From: Achatina immaculata
Taxonomy: Eukaryota > Mollusca > Gastropoda > Stylommatophora > Achatinidae
NCBI GenBank assembly: GCA_009760885.1
Contig: CM019717.1
Span: 51,359,366-51,423,365 of the forward strand
Reading direction: 5' to 3'
Length of the DNA: 64,000 nt
Positions 21,301 to 28,112 of this stretch are shown here, piece after piece (position 1 is the first letter of the stretch; each line of letters starts with the position of its first letter). Both the position numbers and the translations under genes were made by a program. Under the pieces are notes generated by a model that saw only the letters and a list, made by a program, of their open reading frames with translations, did not search any database and was not told the DNA's origin.

Positions 21301-23096
21301 CCGCTCTCTACAGTAGAGAGTTTCCTGCATACACACATATACATTCTTTAAATTCTCCACAATGAATCTCTGTGTATGCTATCAAATGCCTTTTTAAAGT
21401 CTATGAACTTCAGGATTAATGGTCTTTGCTTTTCAATATGTTCTTCAAGTACTAATCTTAGAGTAAAGATCAGGTCGAGACAGCTTCTCCCTTTTCGAAA
21501 TCCTGCTTGTTCTTCTCTCATTGCAGCATCCACTATATCTTAATTTCTATTCATCCACTATATCTTAATTTCTATTCAGAATAACTTTGCAAAATACTTT
21601 TGACACAACTGATAGTAAGGTTACTCCTCTCCAGGTATTGCAATCGCTATGGTTGTCTTTTTTCAGTATTTTAACAATGATTCCTTTTTTCCATTTAGAA
21701 GGGACCCCACAAAACTACACCACAACAATGCTTATTCAATGACAACCACTATCAGCATTCACTGTTTATGCTGATAACATGAGCCTTTTTAAGCCCCAAG
21801 TGTATACTATAAACAATACAATGTCCTAGGCAATGTCCACTTTTATCTAAATGTTTTCAAAAAAGCACATACACTTGTATGCTGTGTACATCTGTATTTA
21901 CCCCTTCACTTTTACTATAATGTCAACATCAGTAAATACCAATTTATGGACAAAATTTACTACTACTAACTTATAATTTTTATTTACAAAAATGTTATTT
22001 CTCATTTTGATTCTTTATCATCAACATTTCATTTCATATTTTGTAAAGCCCACCATCTCATTTTTTTTTCATTTCAAGAGCATTCATCATCCACTTTATC
22101 CACCAGTATGTGTCTTATTTTGTTCAATGCAAATAAACTTTACTTTAAAAATGTGCACTGAAGAACTCATTTACACTGAACACCAGCTGAAAGAAGTCAA
22201 AATGTCATCTCTATTTTAAGTTCTACAATGAAATAAAAAGCAGACATGATCAGGCCAAGTCAGCATTCCAGAAAATAAGAAACATCTTGTGCAACAGATC
22301 CATATCAATGAAAACAAGATTCTGAGCTCTTAAATGTTACATCGAGCCAGTTTTGTTTTATGGATGTGAAGCATGGTCCATGAATAAGAGAGTACAATGA
22401 GAAATGGAGGCCATGGAAATGTGGTTCATAAGAACGATGTTGAAGGTACCATGGACAGACAAGAAAACCAATGAAGAAGTCTTAAGAGAGCCTGGAGTTA
22501 AAAGGCAAATTACTGCAAAGATCAGAGGCAGACAAGTGAGATTTGTAGGACATTTTCTGAGAAGAGGAAAATTGGAACACACTGTGGCAAGTGGAAAAAC
22601 TGAGGGAAGAAGAGACAGAGAAAGAAAGAGAGAGAAATTACTGGATGGGCTGTCAGAGTGGCTAGGAAGAAAGTCACCAGCGGATCTCATAATCAAGTCT
22701 AAGGACAGGGAATTGTGGAGAGAAATGATCGCCTACGCCACACGGCATAGCACTTGATTGATTAAGTTCTATACAAGCATGTGTTGCTGCTAACATAAAA
22801 AAAAATAACTTCTTTATCTTTCCTGCATTGTGTGTTTCACCTATAAATAACCACTGTATCCTGACAGCTACATTACTTTAATGATATCTATGCAAACTTT
22901 TAGATTTATTGTTTTAGAATTGAAATTACTAGAAATTATTTCTGCATAGGAATATTATAGAATACTTACATGTTTCGTGCTTAGAAACAGCTCTGGTTAC
23001 ATCACTTAATTTAACAGATGACATTCCCTCATACGCAGATCCTATACAATCTCCAACAACTGCTCCAACAAGGCATGCTTTGAAACGGGACAACAT
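152..23096 (-). CDS. ADPRS: ADP-ribosylserine hydrolase ARH3, 7 exons (whole locus)
   Basis: ARH3-type ADP-ribosylglycohydrolase. In animals it removes ADP-ribose from serine residues and degrades poly(ADP-ribose) in the nucleus, cytosol and mitochondria, using two Mg2+ ions. Exons at 22966-23096, 18321-18479, 17632-17845, 12903-13123, 10295-10398, 9382-9467 and 152-379 join in frame to about 380 residues; the human protein is 363. Metal-ligand motifs appear in order: DCIGSAYE (Glu about 23), YTDDTAMA (about 69-76), GSYGNGGAMR (about 141-150) and GGDTDTIATM (about 321-330). No expected active-site residue is missing, so the enzyme should work. There is no clear signal or targeting peptide. 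The start is Met before LSRF, matching where human homology begins, but an acceptor-like site lies just upstream, so an earlier 5' exon is possible. Introns are up to 9 kb and filled with mobile elements. Confidence 0.92.
1060..2349 (+). mobile_element. Mariner-type DNA transposon, about 1.29 kb
   Basis: Inverted ends beginning GAGGGGTG...ATAAGTT lie at 1061-1090 and, reversed, about 2318-2348. They are flanked by TA at 1058-1059 and 2350-2351. Size and TA target are typical of mariner. It lies in the last intron of ARH3 and is probably an inactive copy because its transposase is broken. Confidence 0.85.
1239..2286 (+). pseudogene. Mariner transposase, decayed (DD34D type)
   Basis: Reading from ATGGATAAA at 1239, the frame shows a helix-turn-helix region, then frameshifts at about 1300-1640. 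It is open again at 1638-1871 with MDETWVHH (first catalytic Asp). A stop at 1869 is followed by FHQDNAPVHKS (second Asp) and SPDLAPLDY (third Asp, about 34 residues later). The frame shifts once more before 2035. The catalytic triad of the mariner family is visible, but stops and shifts make it a pseudogene. Confidence 0.85.
2724..2795 (+). pseudogene. Short fragment resembling a DUF4817-type N-terminal helix-turn-helix
   Basis: An ATG-led reading contains KVQCVLWYNKTNSLVTVQ, which resembles the start of transposase-associated DUF4817 proteins. It is cut off by stops and by the RTE insertion at 2859. This is recognition from a short stretch only. Confidence 0.3.
2790..3532 (+). repeat. 69-bp target-site duplication around RTE-B copy
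   Basis: Bases 2790-2858 and 3464-3532 match at 66 of 69 positions and abut the 5' and 3' ends of the LINE fragment. RTE elements are known for variable target duplications, but other copies in this window have only 10-14 bp. Confidence 0.85.
2859..3463 (+). mobile_element. RTE-like LINE family B, 5'-truncated 3' end (0.6 kb)
   Basis: Encodes the C-terminal part of a LINE polyprotein, including YGSECWKITK and RRWRWLGHVLRM. It ends in a GA repeat at 3448-3463, as do the copies at 23713 and 47994. It is flanked by an unusually long 69-bp direct repeat (2790-2858 and 3464-3532, three mismatches). Confidence 0.88.
3762..4283 (+). pseudogene. piggyBac transposase, N-terminal part
   Basis: The open frame from MDTPSDKTSVTG has an acidic, Ser-rich stretch (DESSSDSSTVSSETESETE) typical of piggyBac N-termini. 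It runs through EPVSTWRVA to a stop at about 4068. After that, in the same frame, IDEVEGNATNQDDYSAGSW continues with further stops. The RTE-A insertion ends this part at 4284-4296. Confidence 0.65.
4308..5348 (-). CDS. RTE-A reverse transcriptase, C-terminal 346 residues (open)
   Basis: An uninterrupted frame of 346 codons with the reverse transcriptase fingers/palm motifs QGVRQGCVLSPELFSLY and NNLRYADDTVLIAE (catalytic YADD intact at about 90). These are followed by KKTETMVIS, LKYLGAVIT, the thumb, and a C-terminal region with FIGHAMRRGG and RRSRGRPR. It is part of the mobile element, not a host gene. The frame is broken upstream near 5350-5460, so no complete polyprotein can be made. Confidence 0.88.
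   Translation of the reverse strand: MKHNEIIKKLEDISIDGKDLRIVKHLYWQQEAAVQVENKTGKYQPIKQGVRQGCVLSPELFSLYSENILRTIITEAGIKIGGYNINNLRYADDTVLIAENQQDLQNLLDKVAKESEQKGLTLNIKKTETMVISKKQNPPACSIKLNGTILKQMQKLKYLGAVITSDGKYRTEIRNRIGQEKTAFQRMRNILANTSLSMNVRKGVLKCYIEPILLYGSESWTIGKSAQKSLESAEMWFIRRMLRIPWTAKITNEECMRRAGETKNLVRKIRERQCTFIGHAMRRGGIENIITTGKIEGRRSRGRPREMILDSLTGWCERRSPTELMACMKDRVLWRSIIANASRHST
5464..5892 (-). pseudogene. RTE-A polyprotein, region before the palm
   Basis: Encodes KKGKATGPDNITIEEIEAL and FIALPKKPGAKECDDHRTIS, the conserved start of LINE reverse transcriptase domains. It ends at a stop, after which the frame shifts into the 4308-5348 frame. It belongs to the nested RTE-A copy. Confidence 0.85.
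6008..7280 (+). pseudogene. piggyBac transposase, C-terminal part with zinc-finger
   Basis: Several frames carry piggyBac-like text. One piece (about 6480-6560) resembles the strand with the catalytic Asp (HIFVDRFYTSLALVEHL). Next come VEKPTTIIHTYN and CMSGCDRIDQK (the usual GVDRMDQ region), then KTVKWRRRYSFGFW. After a frame change there is a Cys/His cluster (CCAYCSR, CIVCPDRPYLCPQECFQKYH) typical of the C-terminal finger. Many stops show it is dead. The 3' remainder to 7967 is AT-rich and noncoding. Confidence 0.75.
8029..8132. repeat. Tandem duplication, 54-bp unit, two copies
   Basis: Bases 8029-8082 and 8083-8132 are near-identical and contain GCTTTAGTGACAGTGACTAA. Nothing coding is seen. 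Confidence 0.85.
8600..9350 (-). mobile_element. Decayed LINE fragment (RT C-terminal half)
   Basis: Minus-strand frames carry KINITKTETMKVSRN and QVKEFRYLGNMFTED (about 9110-9270). Further frames with typical LINE C-terminal text follow towards 8600. It is frameshifted throughout and is a different family from RTE-A by sequence. It ends close to ARH3 exon 6. Confidence 0.65.
9382..9467 (-). CDS. ADPRS: ARH3 exon 6
   Basis: The acceptor CTTTAAG|GC and donor TTAGAA|GTAAGC bound an 86-nt exon. It encodes NNVSAFGSVPAAVFSFLKA, matching human NGIAAFESVPTAIYCFLR. The exon sits only tens of bases from the edge of a decayed LINE fragment. Confidence 0.87.
10295..10398 (-). CDS. ADPRS: ARH3 exon 5
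   Basis: The acceptor TCTCTTGCAG|A and the consensus donor CTTG|GTAAGT bound a 104-nt exon. It encodes a segment with PYCAKLTKIKDLL and ends in DVVSELG, as in human ARH3 (EEVVSELG). It is too short to stand out by length and is recognised only by homology and junction phase. Confidence 0.87.
10556..11760 (-). mobile_element. RTE-like LINE family A, copy 2 (1.2 kb, 5'-truncated)
   Basis: Closely similar to 4297-5994, with the same GAT-repeat 3' end next to 10556. It keeps NNLRYADDTVLIAE (frame 10949-11461) and a C-terminal frame at 10569-10847, separated by a frameshift. It lies in ARH3 intron 4, just upstream of exon 5. A possible short target duplication AAAATCC (10549-10555 and about 11762-11768) is too short to be sure. 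Confidence 0.88.
11818..12086. repeat. 28-bp minisatellite, about 10 copies
   Basis: The unit reads AAGACCATCAGCACATGAAA plus GTATTTCC, repeated with very few changes between 11818 and 12086. The copies are nearly identical, which suggests recent expansion or homogenisation. It lies beside the truncated 5' end of RTE-A copy 2. Confidence 0.93.
12125..12330. repeat. Degenerate TCTGACTC / GACTCTGGCTC repeat
   Basis: Repeated motifs such as TTCTGACTCA, CTCAACTCCAGCTCC and CGACTCTGGCTCC recur at irregular spacing. Related stretches lie at 44880-45060 (other orientation), 45540-45740 and 47640-47760. Confidence 0.5.
12903..13123 (-). CDS. ADPRS: ARH3 exon 4 (helical region)
   Basis: The acceptor CTTCAG|ATT and donor CACAA|GTAATC bound a 221-nt exon. 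It includes LTHTNYQAINGALLQAFAVD, which matches the ARH3 helix around human LTHASSLGYNGAILQALAVH. The last part is Glu/Ser-rich and probably a loop. Confidence 0.9.
13376..13720 (-). mobile_element. LINE fragment with RNase H C-terminus
   Basis: A minus frame contains WIYCPDYVVAKGNDKADKLA. This is the end of a retroelement RNase H domain, where a His-containing GHAGVKGN motif is normally found; here it has decayed. DKEEVARATLDRLCMED follows. It is from a LINE class other than the RTE-like families. A matching C-terminal piece lies at 27745-28112. Confidence 0.75.
14233..14731 (+). mobile_element. RTE-like LINE family C, copy 1 (0.5 kb 3' end)
   Basis: Encodes the LINE C-terminus (MEMWFIRRMLKVPWTDKKTN, RFVGHFLRRGKLE, RRRDRGRQRE). 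Its 3' end is TTGATTGATT. It is flanked by a perfect 11-bp duplication TGTTTGCACAA at 14222-14232 and 14732-14742. Sister copy at 22226-22761. Confidence 0.9.
14830..16620 (-). mobile_element. RTE-like LINE family D, long copy (about 1.8 kb)
   Basis: Minus-strand pieces cover the reverse transcriptase start (KSLKNGKSPGCDEITAELIK, FIPLPKKGNLKLCTDYRT, VQAGFRQGRGSRDHIFNTR at 16060-16527), a palm region (15654-15842) and the C-terminus (15076-15327). The 3' end near 14830 has AATG/ACTG-type short repeats. Frames are broken, and a second copy of the same family sits inside it (15839-15940). Confidence 0.85.
15839..15940 (-). mobile_element. RTE-D 3'-end copy (102 bp) inserted in another RTE-D
   Basis: A very short, 5'-truncated 3' end of family D flanked by a perfect 14-bp duplication TAATTGTATCACAT (15825-15838 and 15941-15954). 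It is inserted in the same orientation inside the RTE-D element 14830-16620. Confidence 0.92.
17020..17332 (+). mobile_element. RTE-D 3' fragment, plus strand
   Basis: Matches the family D 3' region (also at 31816 and 62390): the text LEGYIMGKRKR, the stretch GGCCATCTTGCTCACAACC, then GACATGCAAATGAATGAATG. The AATG tail runs into another LINE end on the opposite strand. Confidence 0.85.
17336..17510 (-). mobile_element. LINE 3' fragment, tail-to-tail with RTE-D
   Basis: The minus strand reads LEGRRKRGRPREK, a typical LINE C-terminal basic stretch, then runs to the same GAAT repeat that ends the plus-strand RTE-D at 17332. The family is not assigned. Confidence 0.6.
17632..17845 (-). CDS. ADPRS: ARH3 exon 3 (KDPDRGYG and GSYGNGGAMR)
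   Basis: The acceptor TTTGCTCAG|G and donor CTGAAG|GTAGAA bound a 214-nt exon. It encodes the two most diagnostic ARH3 stretches, KDPDRGYG and GSYGNGGAMR, the latter contributing to ADP-ribose binding. Confidence 0.93.
18321..18479 (-). CDS. ADPRS: ARH3 exon 2 (YTDDTAMA motif)
   Basis: Carries IRYTDDTAMARS, the Thr-Asp-Asp metal site of ARH3. The donor is CAAGTCG|GTAAT, and the split Arg codon is completed by exon 3. The N-terminal 20 residues are Lys-rich and not conserved. The acceptor lies in a run AAAGAG, so its exact base is ambiguous (18479 or 18481). Confidence 0.88.
18728..19074. repeat. Foldback (inverted-repeat) element
   Basis: The left arm (18728-18835) and right arm (18970-19074) are inverted copies of about 105 bp with scattered mismatches. 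Shared words include GAGCACACAGTTGTGA and CCTTAATC..ACAAAAACA. The right side continues with sequence also found at 23340-23595 and 27190-27390. No coding sequence is seen, so it is MITE-like or a foldback transposon. Confidence 0.75.
19170..19204. repeat. TG microsatellite
   Basis: A run of TG with one CG interruption. The bases from 19205 to 19970 hold no recognisable gene. Confidence 0.9.
19975..21720 (-). mobile_element. LINE family E, decayed, split by a SINE
   Basis: Minus frames: REEQAGFRKGRSCLDLIFTL and FIDFKKAFDSIHRDSLWRI (21348-21533, reverse transcriptase), then after an interruption TKTKLRLFISNVIPTLIYAC (20293-20505). Further decayed C-terminal text reaches about 19975. A second, shorter piece of the same family lies at 60580-60890. 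Confidence 0.75.
20985..21335 (+). mobile_element. tRNA-derived SINE with A-rich tail
   Basis: A tRNA-like head has an A-box-like TAGCTAAATCGCTAAAG (about 21004) and a B-box GGTTCGATCCC (about 21046). An A run follows at 21178-21192. Sequence after the A run repeats the word GACCCAGAGGGGCCCA and holds a small stem (CTCTCTAC..GTAGAGAG). It separates two parts of LINE E. Confidence 0.7.
22226..22761 (+). mobile_element. RTE-like LINE family C, copy 2
   Basis: Near-identical to 14233-14731 over its length, with the same TTGATTGATT 3' end. It is flanked by a perfect 10-bp duplication TTAAGTTCTA at 22216-22225 and 22762-22771. The frame 22404-22757 is open to the natural C-terminal stop (ELWREMIAYATRHST). 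Confidence 0.92.
22966..23096 (-). CDS. ADPRS: ARH3 exon 1 (N-terminus, metal-ligand Glu)
   Basis: Encodes the first 43 residues, including GDCIGSAYEG, which carries the metal-binding Glu. The strongest-looking donor, T|GTAAGT, would end the exon at 22970 but breaks the frame into exon 2. The weaker donor AA|GTATTC, ending at 22966, closes the frame exactly with exon 2 starting at 18479. A small unseen exon is the alternative. Confidence 0.82.
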
Positions 23097-23339
23097 TGCT
23101 TCTTTTCTAATAAAAGCTGAAAGGTACAAGCACACAAGTTATATAAAGATAAGAGTTACAAAAACAAAAAAATTGGGACTCAATTAAATTAACCTGATTA
23201 TCCAAGACAACAGAATAAGAACATTTCTAGCTTCTATTCATTTGTTCTGTGACTTCATTATTCAAGAGTGGCTGAAAAGTAAAATGGTTAGTGTGTTCAC
23301 CTCTCACATGCAATAATTAGTGTATAGATATATAACTGC

Positions 23340-23595
23340 ACATGGAGCCACTGCAGTAAAGCTGTGAAATCAAAATGTATAAATTAGGAAAAAAGTAGGA
23401 ACAGCTTTATTACTAACAAGTACACAATTGTGACCTTTCAACGTGAGCCTTAATCGTACAAAAACAAACAGGACAAAAAAATAGAGAGATAAAACATAAA
23501 TTCACATGAATGCCATGTTAAAAAAAAATGAAATAAAATAAAATTAACTGAGCACTTAGCTGTAACTTGTAAGAAGTTATGGCTTGTCCGACGCT
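23340..23595. repeat. Inverted arm (left) of a large foldback element
   Basis: Inverted counterpart of 27190-27390 and relative of 18728-19074. Shared words include GAAAAAAGTAGGAACAG and CCTTAATCGTACAAAAACA. The two arms face each other across RTE-B. The bases 23596-23698 continue the same older element. Confidence 0.75.
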
Positions 23596-23737
23596 GTGTG
23601 TCAGAAATGCACATAGTGGAGTGCAGAGAGTATTTAAATGGAGGTCTGGAATGTGTGATAGGAGGGTCATAACTGAAGTTGGTGGTTACGGAAACCGTGG
23701 AGGGGAGAGAGTCTCTCTCTCTCTCTCTCTCTGAACC

Positions 23738-24190
23738 TTAAGTGCCCAGGGCACATGGGGCTTCTGCAAGGGTTTTCCACAAATGCCTGTCCTTCGCCTT
23801 TTTTTCTGCTCTTGCCCAGGTGAGCCCTCTATTGCTCAACATCCTTTCTGTTGTTCTCCTCCAAGTCTCTTTTGGTCTACCCTTACTTCTCTTCCCCTGT
23901 GGCGTCCATCTTAGTGCTATTTTTGGTAGTGAGTTGTCAGTCATTTGAAGCACATGTCCCAACCATCGCCAGCGTCTTTCCTCAATAATTGTTGTCAGTG
24001 GCTTCATCTGCATTTCTGCCAATAAGATGTTATTTCTTATGGTGTTTGGCCAAAATATTTTTCTAATTCTTCGTAAACATTTAGTCTGGAAAGAATTCAA
24101 CTTGTTTTCTATGGTTTTGGTGATTTTCCAGCATTCACTTCCATAGAGTAGTACACTTAGAACATTACTCTTAAATATCCTGATTTTCAT
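23738..24190 (-). pseudogene. RTE-B polyprotein C-terminus
   Basis: An open frame of 150 codons starting at KIRIFKSNVLSVLLYGSECW and ending in the basic KGRPKETWRRTTERM stretch and EAPCALGT just before the GA tail. The same 3' block occurs at 2992-3463 and 48013-48567. Confidence 0.88.
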
Positions 24191-24208
24191 ATTTATGCTT
24201 AGTTTTTT

Positions 24209-25958
24209 TTATTTCCACATAGTCTGCAGCATTGCAAAAGCCTGGTTCGCTCTAGTAAGTCTGCTGTTGATGTCCTCTGTGCTGTCTCCATTTTCTACTA
24301 TTCTGCTGCCAAGGTATACAAATTCGTTGACCTCCTCCACTAACTTGCTATCTACTCTTAGTACATTTCTGTTGTTCACATTTTGCTTCATTAGCTTTGT
24401 CTTTCCTACGTTGATCTTTAGTCCTATGTTGTTTGCATTCTGAGTTAGCTTGTTTATTTTATCTTGCATATCTTTGTGACTGCTTGATAATAGACAAATG
24501 TCGTCCACAAAGTCAAGGTCCTCCAGCACTGTGTCAAGGGTCCATTGTAATCCTCTGTGTTTGTCTGATGTTGCCTCCTTCATTAACCAGTCTACTACCA
24601 AGATAAATAATGTTGGTGATAGTACACATCCCTGTTTCACTCCTGTTTGTACCCTAAAGCTGCTGGAGGTATGTTCTCCACAGATAACTTTGCACTGAAA
24701 ACCCTCGTATAGGGCTTTGATTACATTAACTATTTTATGGGGGAGGCCATGCCATCTTAGGATTTTCCACAGTGCATCTCTGTTGACAATGTCAAAAGCT
24801 TTCTCAAAATCTATGAATAATGCATATGTTGTGCTATGCCACTCATTTGCCTGTTCTAATATTTGTCTAAGTACAAATATGTGGTCTATGCATGATCTTC
24901 CTTTCCTAAATCCTGCCTGCTCTTTCCGAAGTTTTTCCTCAAGTGTTGGTACAATTCTGTTGATGATTATTCTGCAAAATACTTTACTGGTGAGTTGCAG
25001 TAGGGTAATGCCTCTCCAGTTCCCGCAAATCTCTGAGGTCACCCTTCTTTGATAGTTTTACTATAAGCCCAGTTTTCCACTCCTCTGGGGCTTTTTCTAG
25101 ATCCCAAATTTGTTGTAATATCCGGCAAAGTTGTTTTGGTGTTTCTGTTTCTTCTGCTTTCAACATCTCAGCAGTCACTTCATCTTCACCTGGTGCCCTG
25201 TCTGATTTTAGCTTCTTTATCACCTCCTTTACTTTATTTATTGTTATTGGTCCTGTATTGATGTTTAGTTCCATTTTTGCTTCAGGTATGTCTATTGTTT
25301 GTGCTGCTTGTGTTCTGTTTAGTAGGGTGTTAAAGTGTTCCCTCCATCTTTCAATTTTTTCTCTTTCTCCACTGACCAGTTGTCCATTTTGTGTCCTTAC
25401 TGCACTTTCACATCTTGTGTTGAAGTTACCTGTCATATGCTTTGTGATTTTATATATGGTTTTCATGTCATTTGTATATGCTGCTTTCTCTGCTGTTTTT
25501 GCTAAGTTGTCATAGTATTGACGTTTATCTTGACGGCATGATTCCTTCACTTCTTTGTCTTTTTGTGCATAATTACTTAAAATTTGTTCTTTAAGCCGTT
25601 GTGATTTGGTGTTCAGTAATTTTTTCTTGATTTCTTTTCTTTGCTCTATCTTTTCCCATGTGGTCTTGCTTATCCATTGCTCTTTTCTCCTTTTCCGATA
25701 TCCCAGCACCTCTTTTGCTGTTTCCTGTAGTGTTTTATTGAACTCTAATATGGACATTTCTGCTTCGTCTTGTAGGACACTGAAGCGGTTCTTAAGTACT
25801 ATTGAGAATTCATTTCTTGTTTGCTGGTCTTTCAGTTTTCTTGTATCAAAATGTATCTTTCTGTGTTCTCCGATTTTGGCTTTCCTTAATTTTAGTTTTA
25901 TTTTTGCTACCAGAAGGTTGTGATCACTTCCTACATCTGCTCCTTTCCTTGCTCGCAC
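24209..25958 (-). pseudogene. RTE-B polyprotein: end of endonuclease and reverse transcriptase
   Basis: Two overlapping frames. 24984-25958 starts near the endonuclease SDH motif (VGSDHNLLVAKI), passes a Lys/Glu-rich linker, and reaches KLKSDRAPGEDEVTAEMLK. 24209-25042 holds the palm: WRGITLLQLTSKVF, EQAGFRKGRSCIDHIF, YALFIDFEKAFD, GVKQGCVLSPTLF, DFVDDICLLSSSH. A frameshift near 25000 separates them. The Ala-to-Val change in the active-site box would probably harm activity. Confidence 0.88.
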
Positions 25959-26100
25959 ATCTTGTAGTGACCGTTTCCACTTGTTGTTTATTAGTATGTG
26001 ATCGATTTGGTTTTCTGTGGTTTTATCTGGTGACCTCTAAGACACCTTATGGATGTTTTTGTGTTGGAAAATTGTCCCTCCGATGGTCATCATGTTTTTT

Positions 26101-26571
26101 TCACAGAAAATGCAGTCTTTCTCCATTTTCATTTATTTCTCCGATTCCTTCTCTTCCCATGACTCTTCTTCTATCTTCATTTCCTTCACCTACTTTTGCA
26201 TTGAAGTCGCCCAAGATGAGTAGCATATCATGCTTGGGTATTGTTTCTACTGTAGCTTGGAGGCTGTTGTAAAAATCTTCTTTTAATTCCTCTTCAGCTG
26301 CTTCTGTTGGTGCATAACAAACTATAATAGACAGCTTTGTGAATCTTGAGTTGAACCGTGCATATAATAATCTCTCATTTATTGGGGTCCATTTCAGCAA
26401 TGCTCTTGATGCTTCTTTTGTTATAATCAATGCTACTCCTCCTTCATGAAGATCTTCTTTACCTGACCATATTATTGTATCTTCTGTTTGCTGTGTTGTT
26501 AATTTCCTTCTGCCTTGTCCTGTCCATCTTGCTTCTTGTATTCCTAGTATGTCTAGTTTGTATCTGTGCAT
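26101..26571 (-). pseudogene. RTE-B endonuclease domain, N-terminal part
   Basis: An AP-endonuclease-like domain: ILGIQEARWTGQGRRKL with the catalytic Glu, GVALIITKEASRALL, SIIVCYAPTEAAEEE and MLLILGDFNAKVG (Asp/Asn pair). It ends at a stop; the rest, including the SDH motif, is in the next frame. This is the same family as the so-called craniofacial development protein 2-like LINE products. Confidence 0.85.
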
Positions 26572-27189
26572 TTCCTTGATGGTTTGTGCTAGTTTTCCAG
26601 TCTGGTTAAGTGTTCTTACATTTCAGCTGCCTATTTGCATATTGTGTTTAGGTTCCAGGAGGTCTGCAGTCGGGCTGGGGACTTCCAGTGGCTGGCTTTC
26701 ATCCACAACCTTCATGGGCTCAGTTTCCTGATAAGCATTTCTCCTTCCACCTGCATTTGTTTTTTCCCTTGCTTTCGTTTCTGTAGTAGTCTGATAGTTT
26801 TTTTTAACCAGATAGGGTTGCTGGCCCTATGCCGAACCCTCCTTAGTCGCTTTTTATGATCATGTGTGGTAGGGTACAGTGGTCCTATTCTTTGCAAATC
26901 CCGGGTACCACATGAGGGAGGGGAGAGAGTGATACAATGATAATCTAAATGAGAGAAGTGAAATATGTGATTATACTCAGGGTAGAGGGGTTGTAATGTG
27001 ATGCTGTGAGGAGGTTGTAAACTATGTGTAACAAGTGAAAGGGAGTGAAACTTAGTGAGGAAGGATTGTAGAAGAGGAGAATGTTAGGTGTAGCTGAATA
27101 ACAAGTTCAAACCACCTTGTTCTAGCATCCCATATTCCTGAATGTACTGGTTCTCAAGTGCTAGGTGGCTTCTCCACAGCTTCTTACAG

Positions 27190-27390
27190 GTTACAGCTAT
27201 CTGCTCTATGCATTTTATTTTTTTTTTTTTTTAAGCACGGCATTCATGTGAATCTATACTTTATCTCCTCTCTCTATTTCTTTGTCCTGTGTGTTTTTGT
27301 ATGATTAAGGCTCATGCCGAAATATCACAACTGTGTACTCATTAAGTAATAAAGCTGTTCCTACTTCTTTTTCAAATTTATACATCACCT
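27190..27390. repeat. Inverted arm (right) of the large foldback element
   Basis: Reverse complement of the arm at 23340-23595 with scattered mismatches (for example ACTTCTTTTTCAAATTTATACA here). Bases 26931-27189 between RTE-B and this arm hold no recognisable gene and belong to the element's middle. Confidence 0.75.
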
Positions 27391-27414
27391 CAAACATGAA
27401 AAGACTGGTGGTTC

Positions 27415-27600
27415 AATACCAGCCTGAGTGCTCCAGTGAATCCAGCTCGAGTCGTGGATATGTATATTAGGCTACTCCTGGAGCTGGGGTAGGAAAAGTG
27501 GCCATATAAGAAACAAACCACCTTGCCTTCTCTTTATGCTGACAGGCCAAGGAAAACTTGGTCACTGAAATCATATCCTTAAAAGTCTCAGTGACATACT
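27415..27600 (+). mobile_element. tRNA-derived SINE, decayed copy
   Basis: Matches the SINE at 32229-32486 over the body: a B-box-like GGTTCAATACC, GGAGCTGGGGTAGGAAAAG, then GACAGGCCAAGGAAAACTTG. The 5' tRNA-like head is mostly lost. Confidence 0.7.
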
Positions 27601-27744
27601 GTATAGCGCCTCCAGACTACCTGTATTATTCAAATATAACTACTTGTTTTCAGTTTTATCAGGGTCCTTTTTTTTATTATTATGTGATGGTATCAATTTC
27701 TCATCTTCTCTTTTCTTTTGTTTTGTTTTCCATGTATAATTTCT

Positions 27745-28112
27745 TCATCATTCACTCAGACTGTTCATTCGTCTCTCACAAATGCAGCAGTTTATCTCTG
27801 GTTTACAGCACCACCATAGAGCTCCTGTTGTAGAAGGCTGGGGTCTAGCCAGGTCCTTTGTTTGAGTTGGTTGTGCAGATGGCATTCTGGAGCGATTTTC
27901 TGCTTCAGATATAGATGGTATCTCAGCCTGCAATTTCCTGTTCTCAGCTGGTCATTTCTTAAGAGTTTATAGTTTATTTCATCATCTATTTTTGCTGTGA
28001 GGTGTTTTTTTGTACATTTGTCTTTATATATGGCTTTTAGTCCCATTTTTATTTCTTCAAATGTTGTGCTTTTATTGGTCCTTCCTTTCACATGTATGTC
28101 ATAGCAGAACAA
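27745..28112 (-). mobile_element. LINE C-terminal fragment (after RNase H)
   Basis: A minus frame with TGNCRLRYHLYLKQKIAPEC matches the region after RNase H in mollusc-type LINEs (the RLRTGHNRL..KLKIAPSP motif). It probably belongs to the class that left the RNase H piece at 13376-13720. Bases 28113-28660 show only T-rich sequence. Confidence 0.6.

Larger units (their letters stand above)
23713..26916 (-). mobile_element. RTE-like LINE family B, full-length-sized copy (3.2 kb)
   Basis: Flanked by a perfect 14-bp duplication GGAGGGGAGAGAGT at 23699-23712 and 26917-26930. The length of 3204 bp fits a complete RTE-type element. Order on the minus strand: endonuclease (LDILGIQEARWTGQG, LILGDFNAKVG, then GSDHNLLVAKI after a frameshift), reverse transcriptase, C-terminus, GA-repeat tail. 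The reverse transcriptase box reads LDFVDDI rather than the usual YADD/FADD. Frames change at about 26100, 25000 and 24200, so it is not autonomous as it stands. Confidence 0.93.

Noticed and set aside
23713..26916. A host craniofacial development protein 2-like gene
   Set aside because: The endonuclease and reverse transcriptase motifs, the target duplication and the repeat tail show a LINE. The protein name is a common mislabel for such products.
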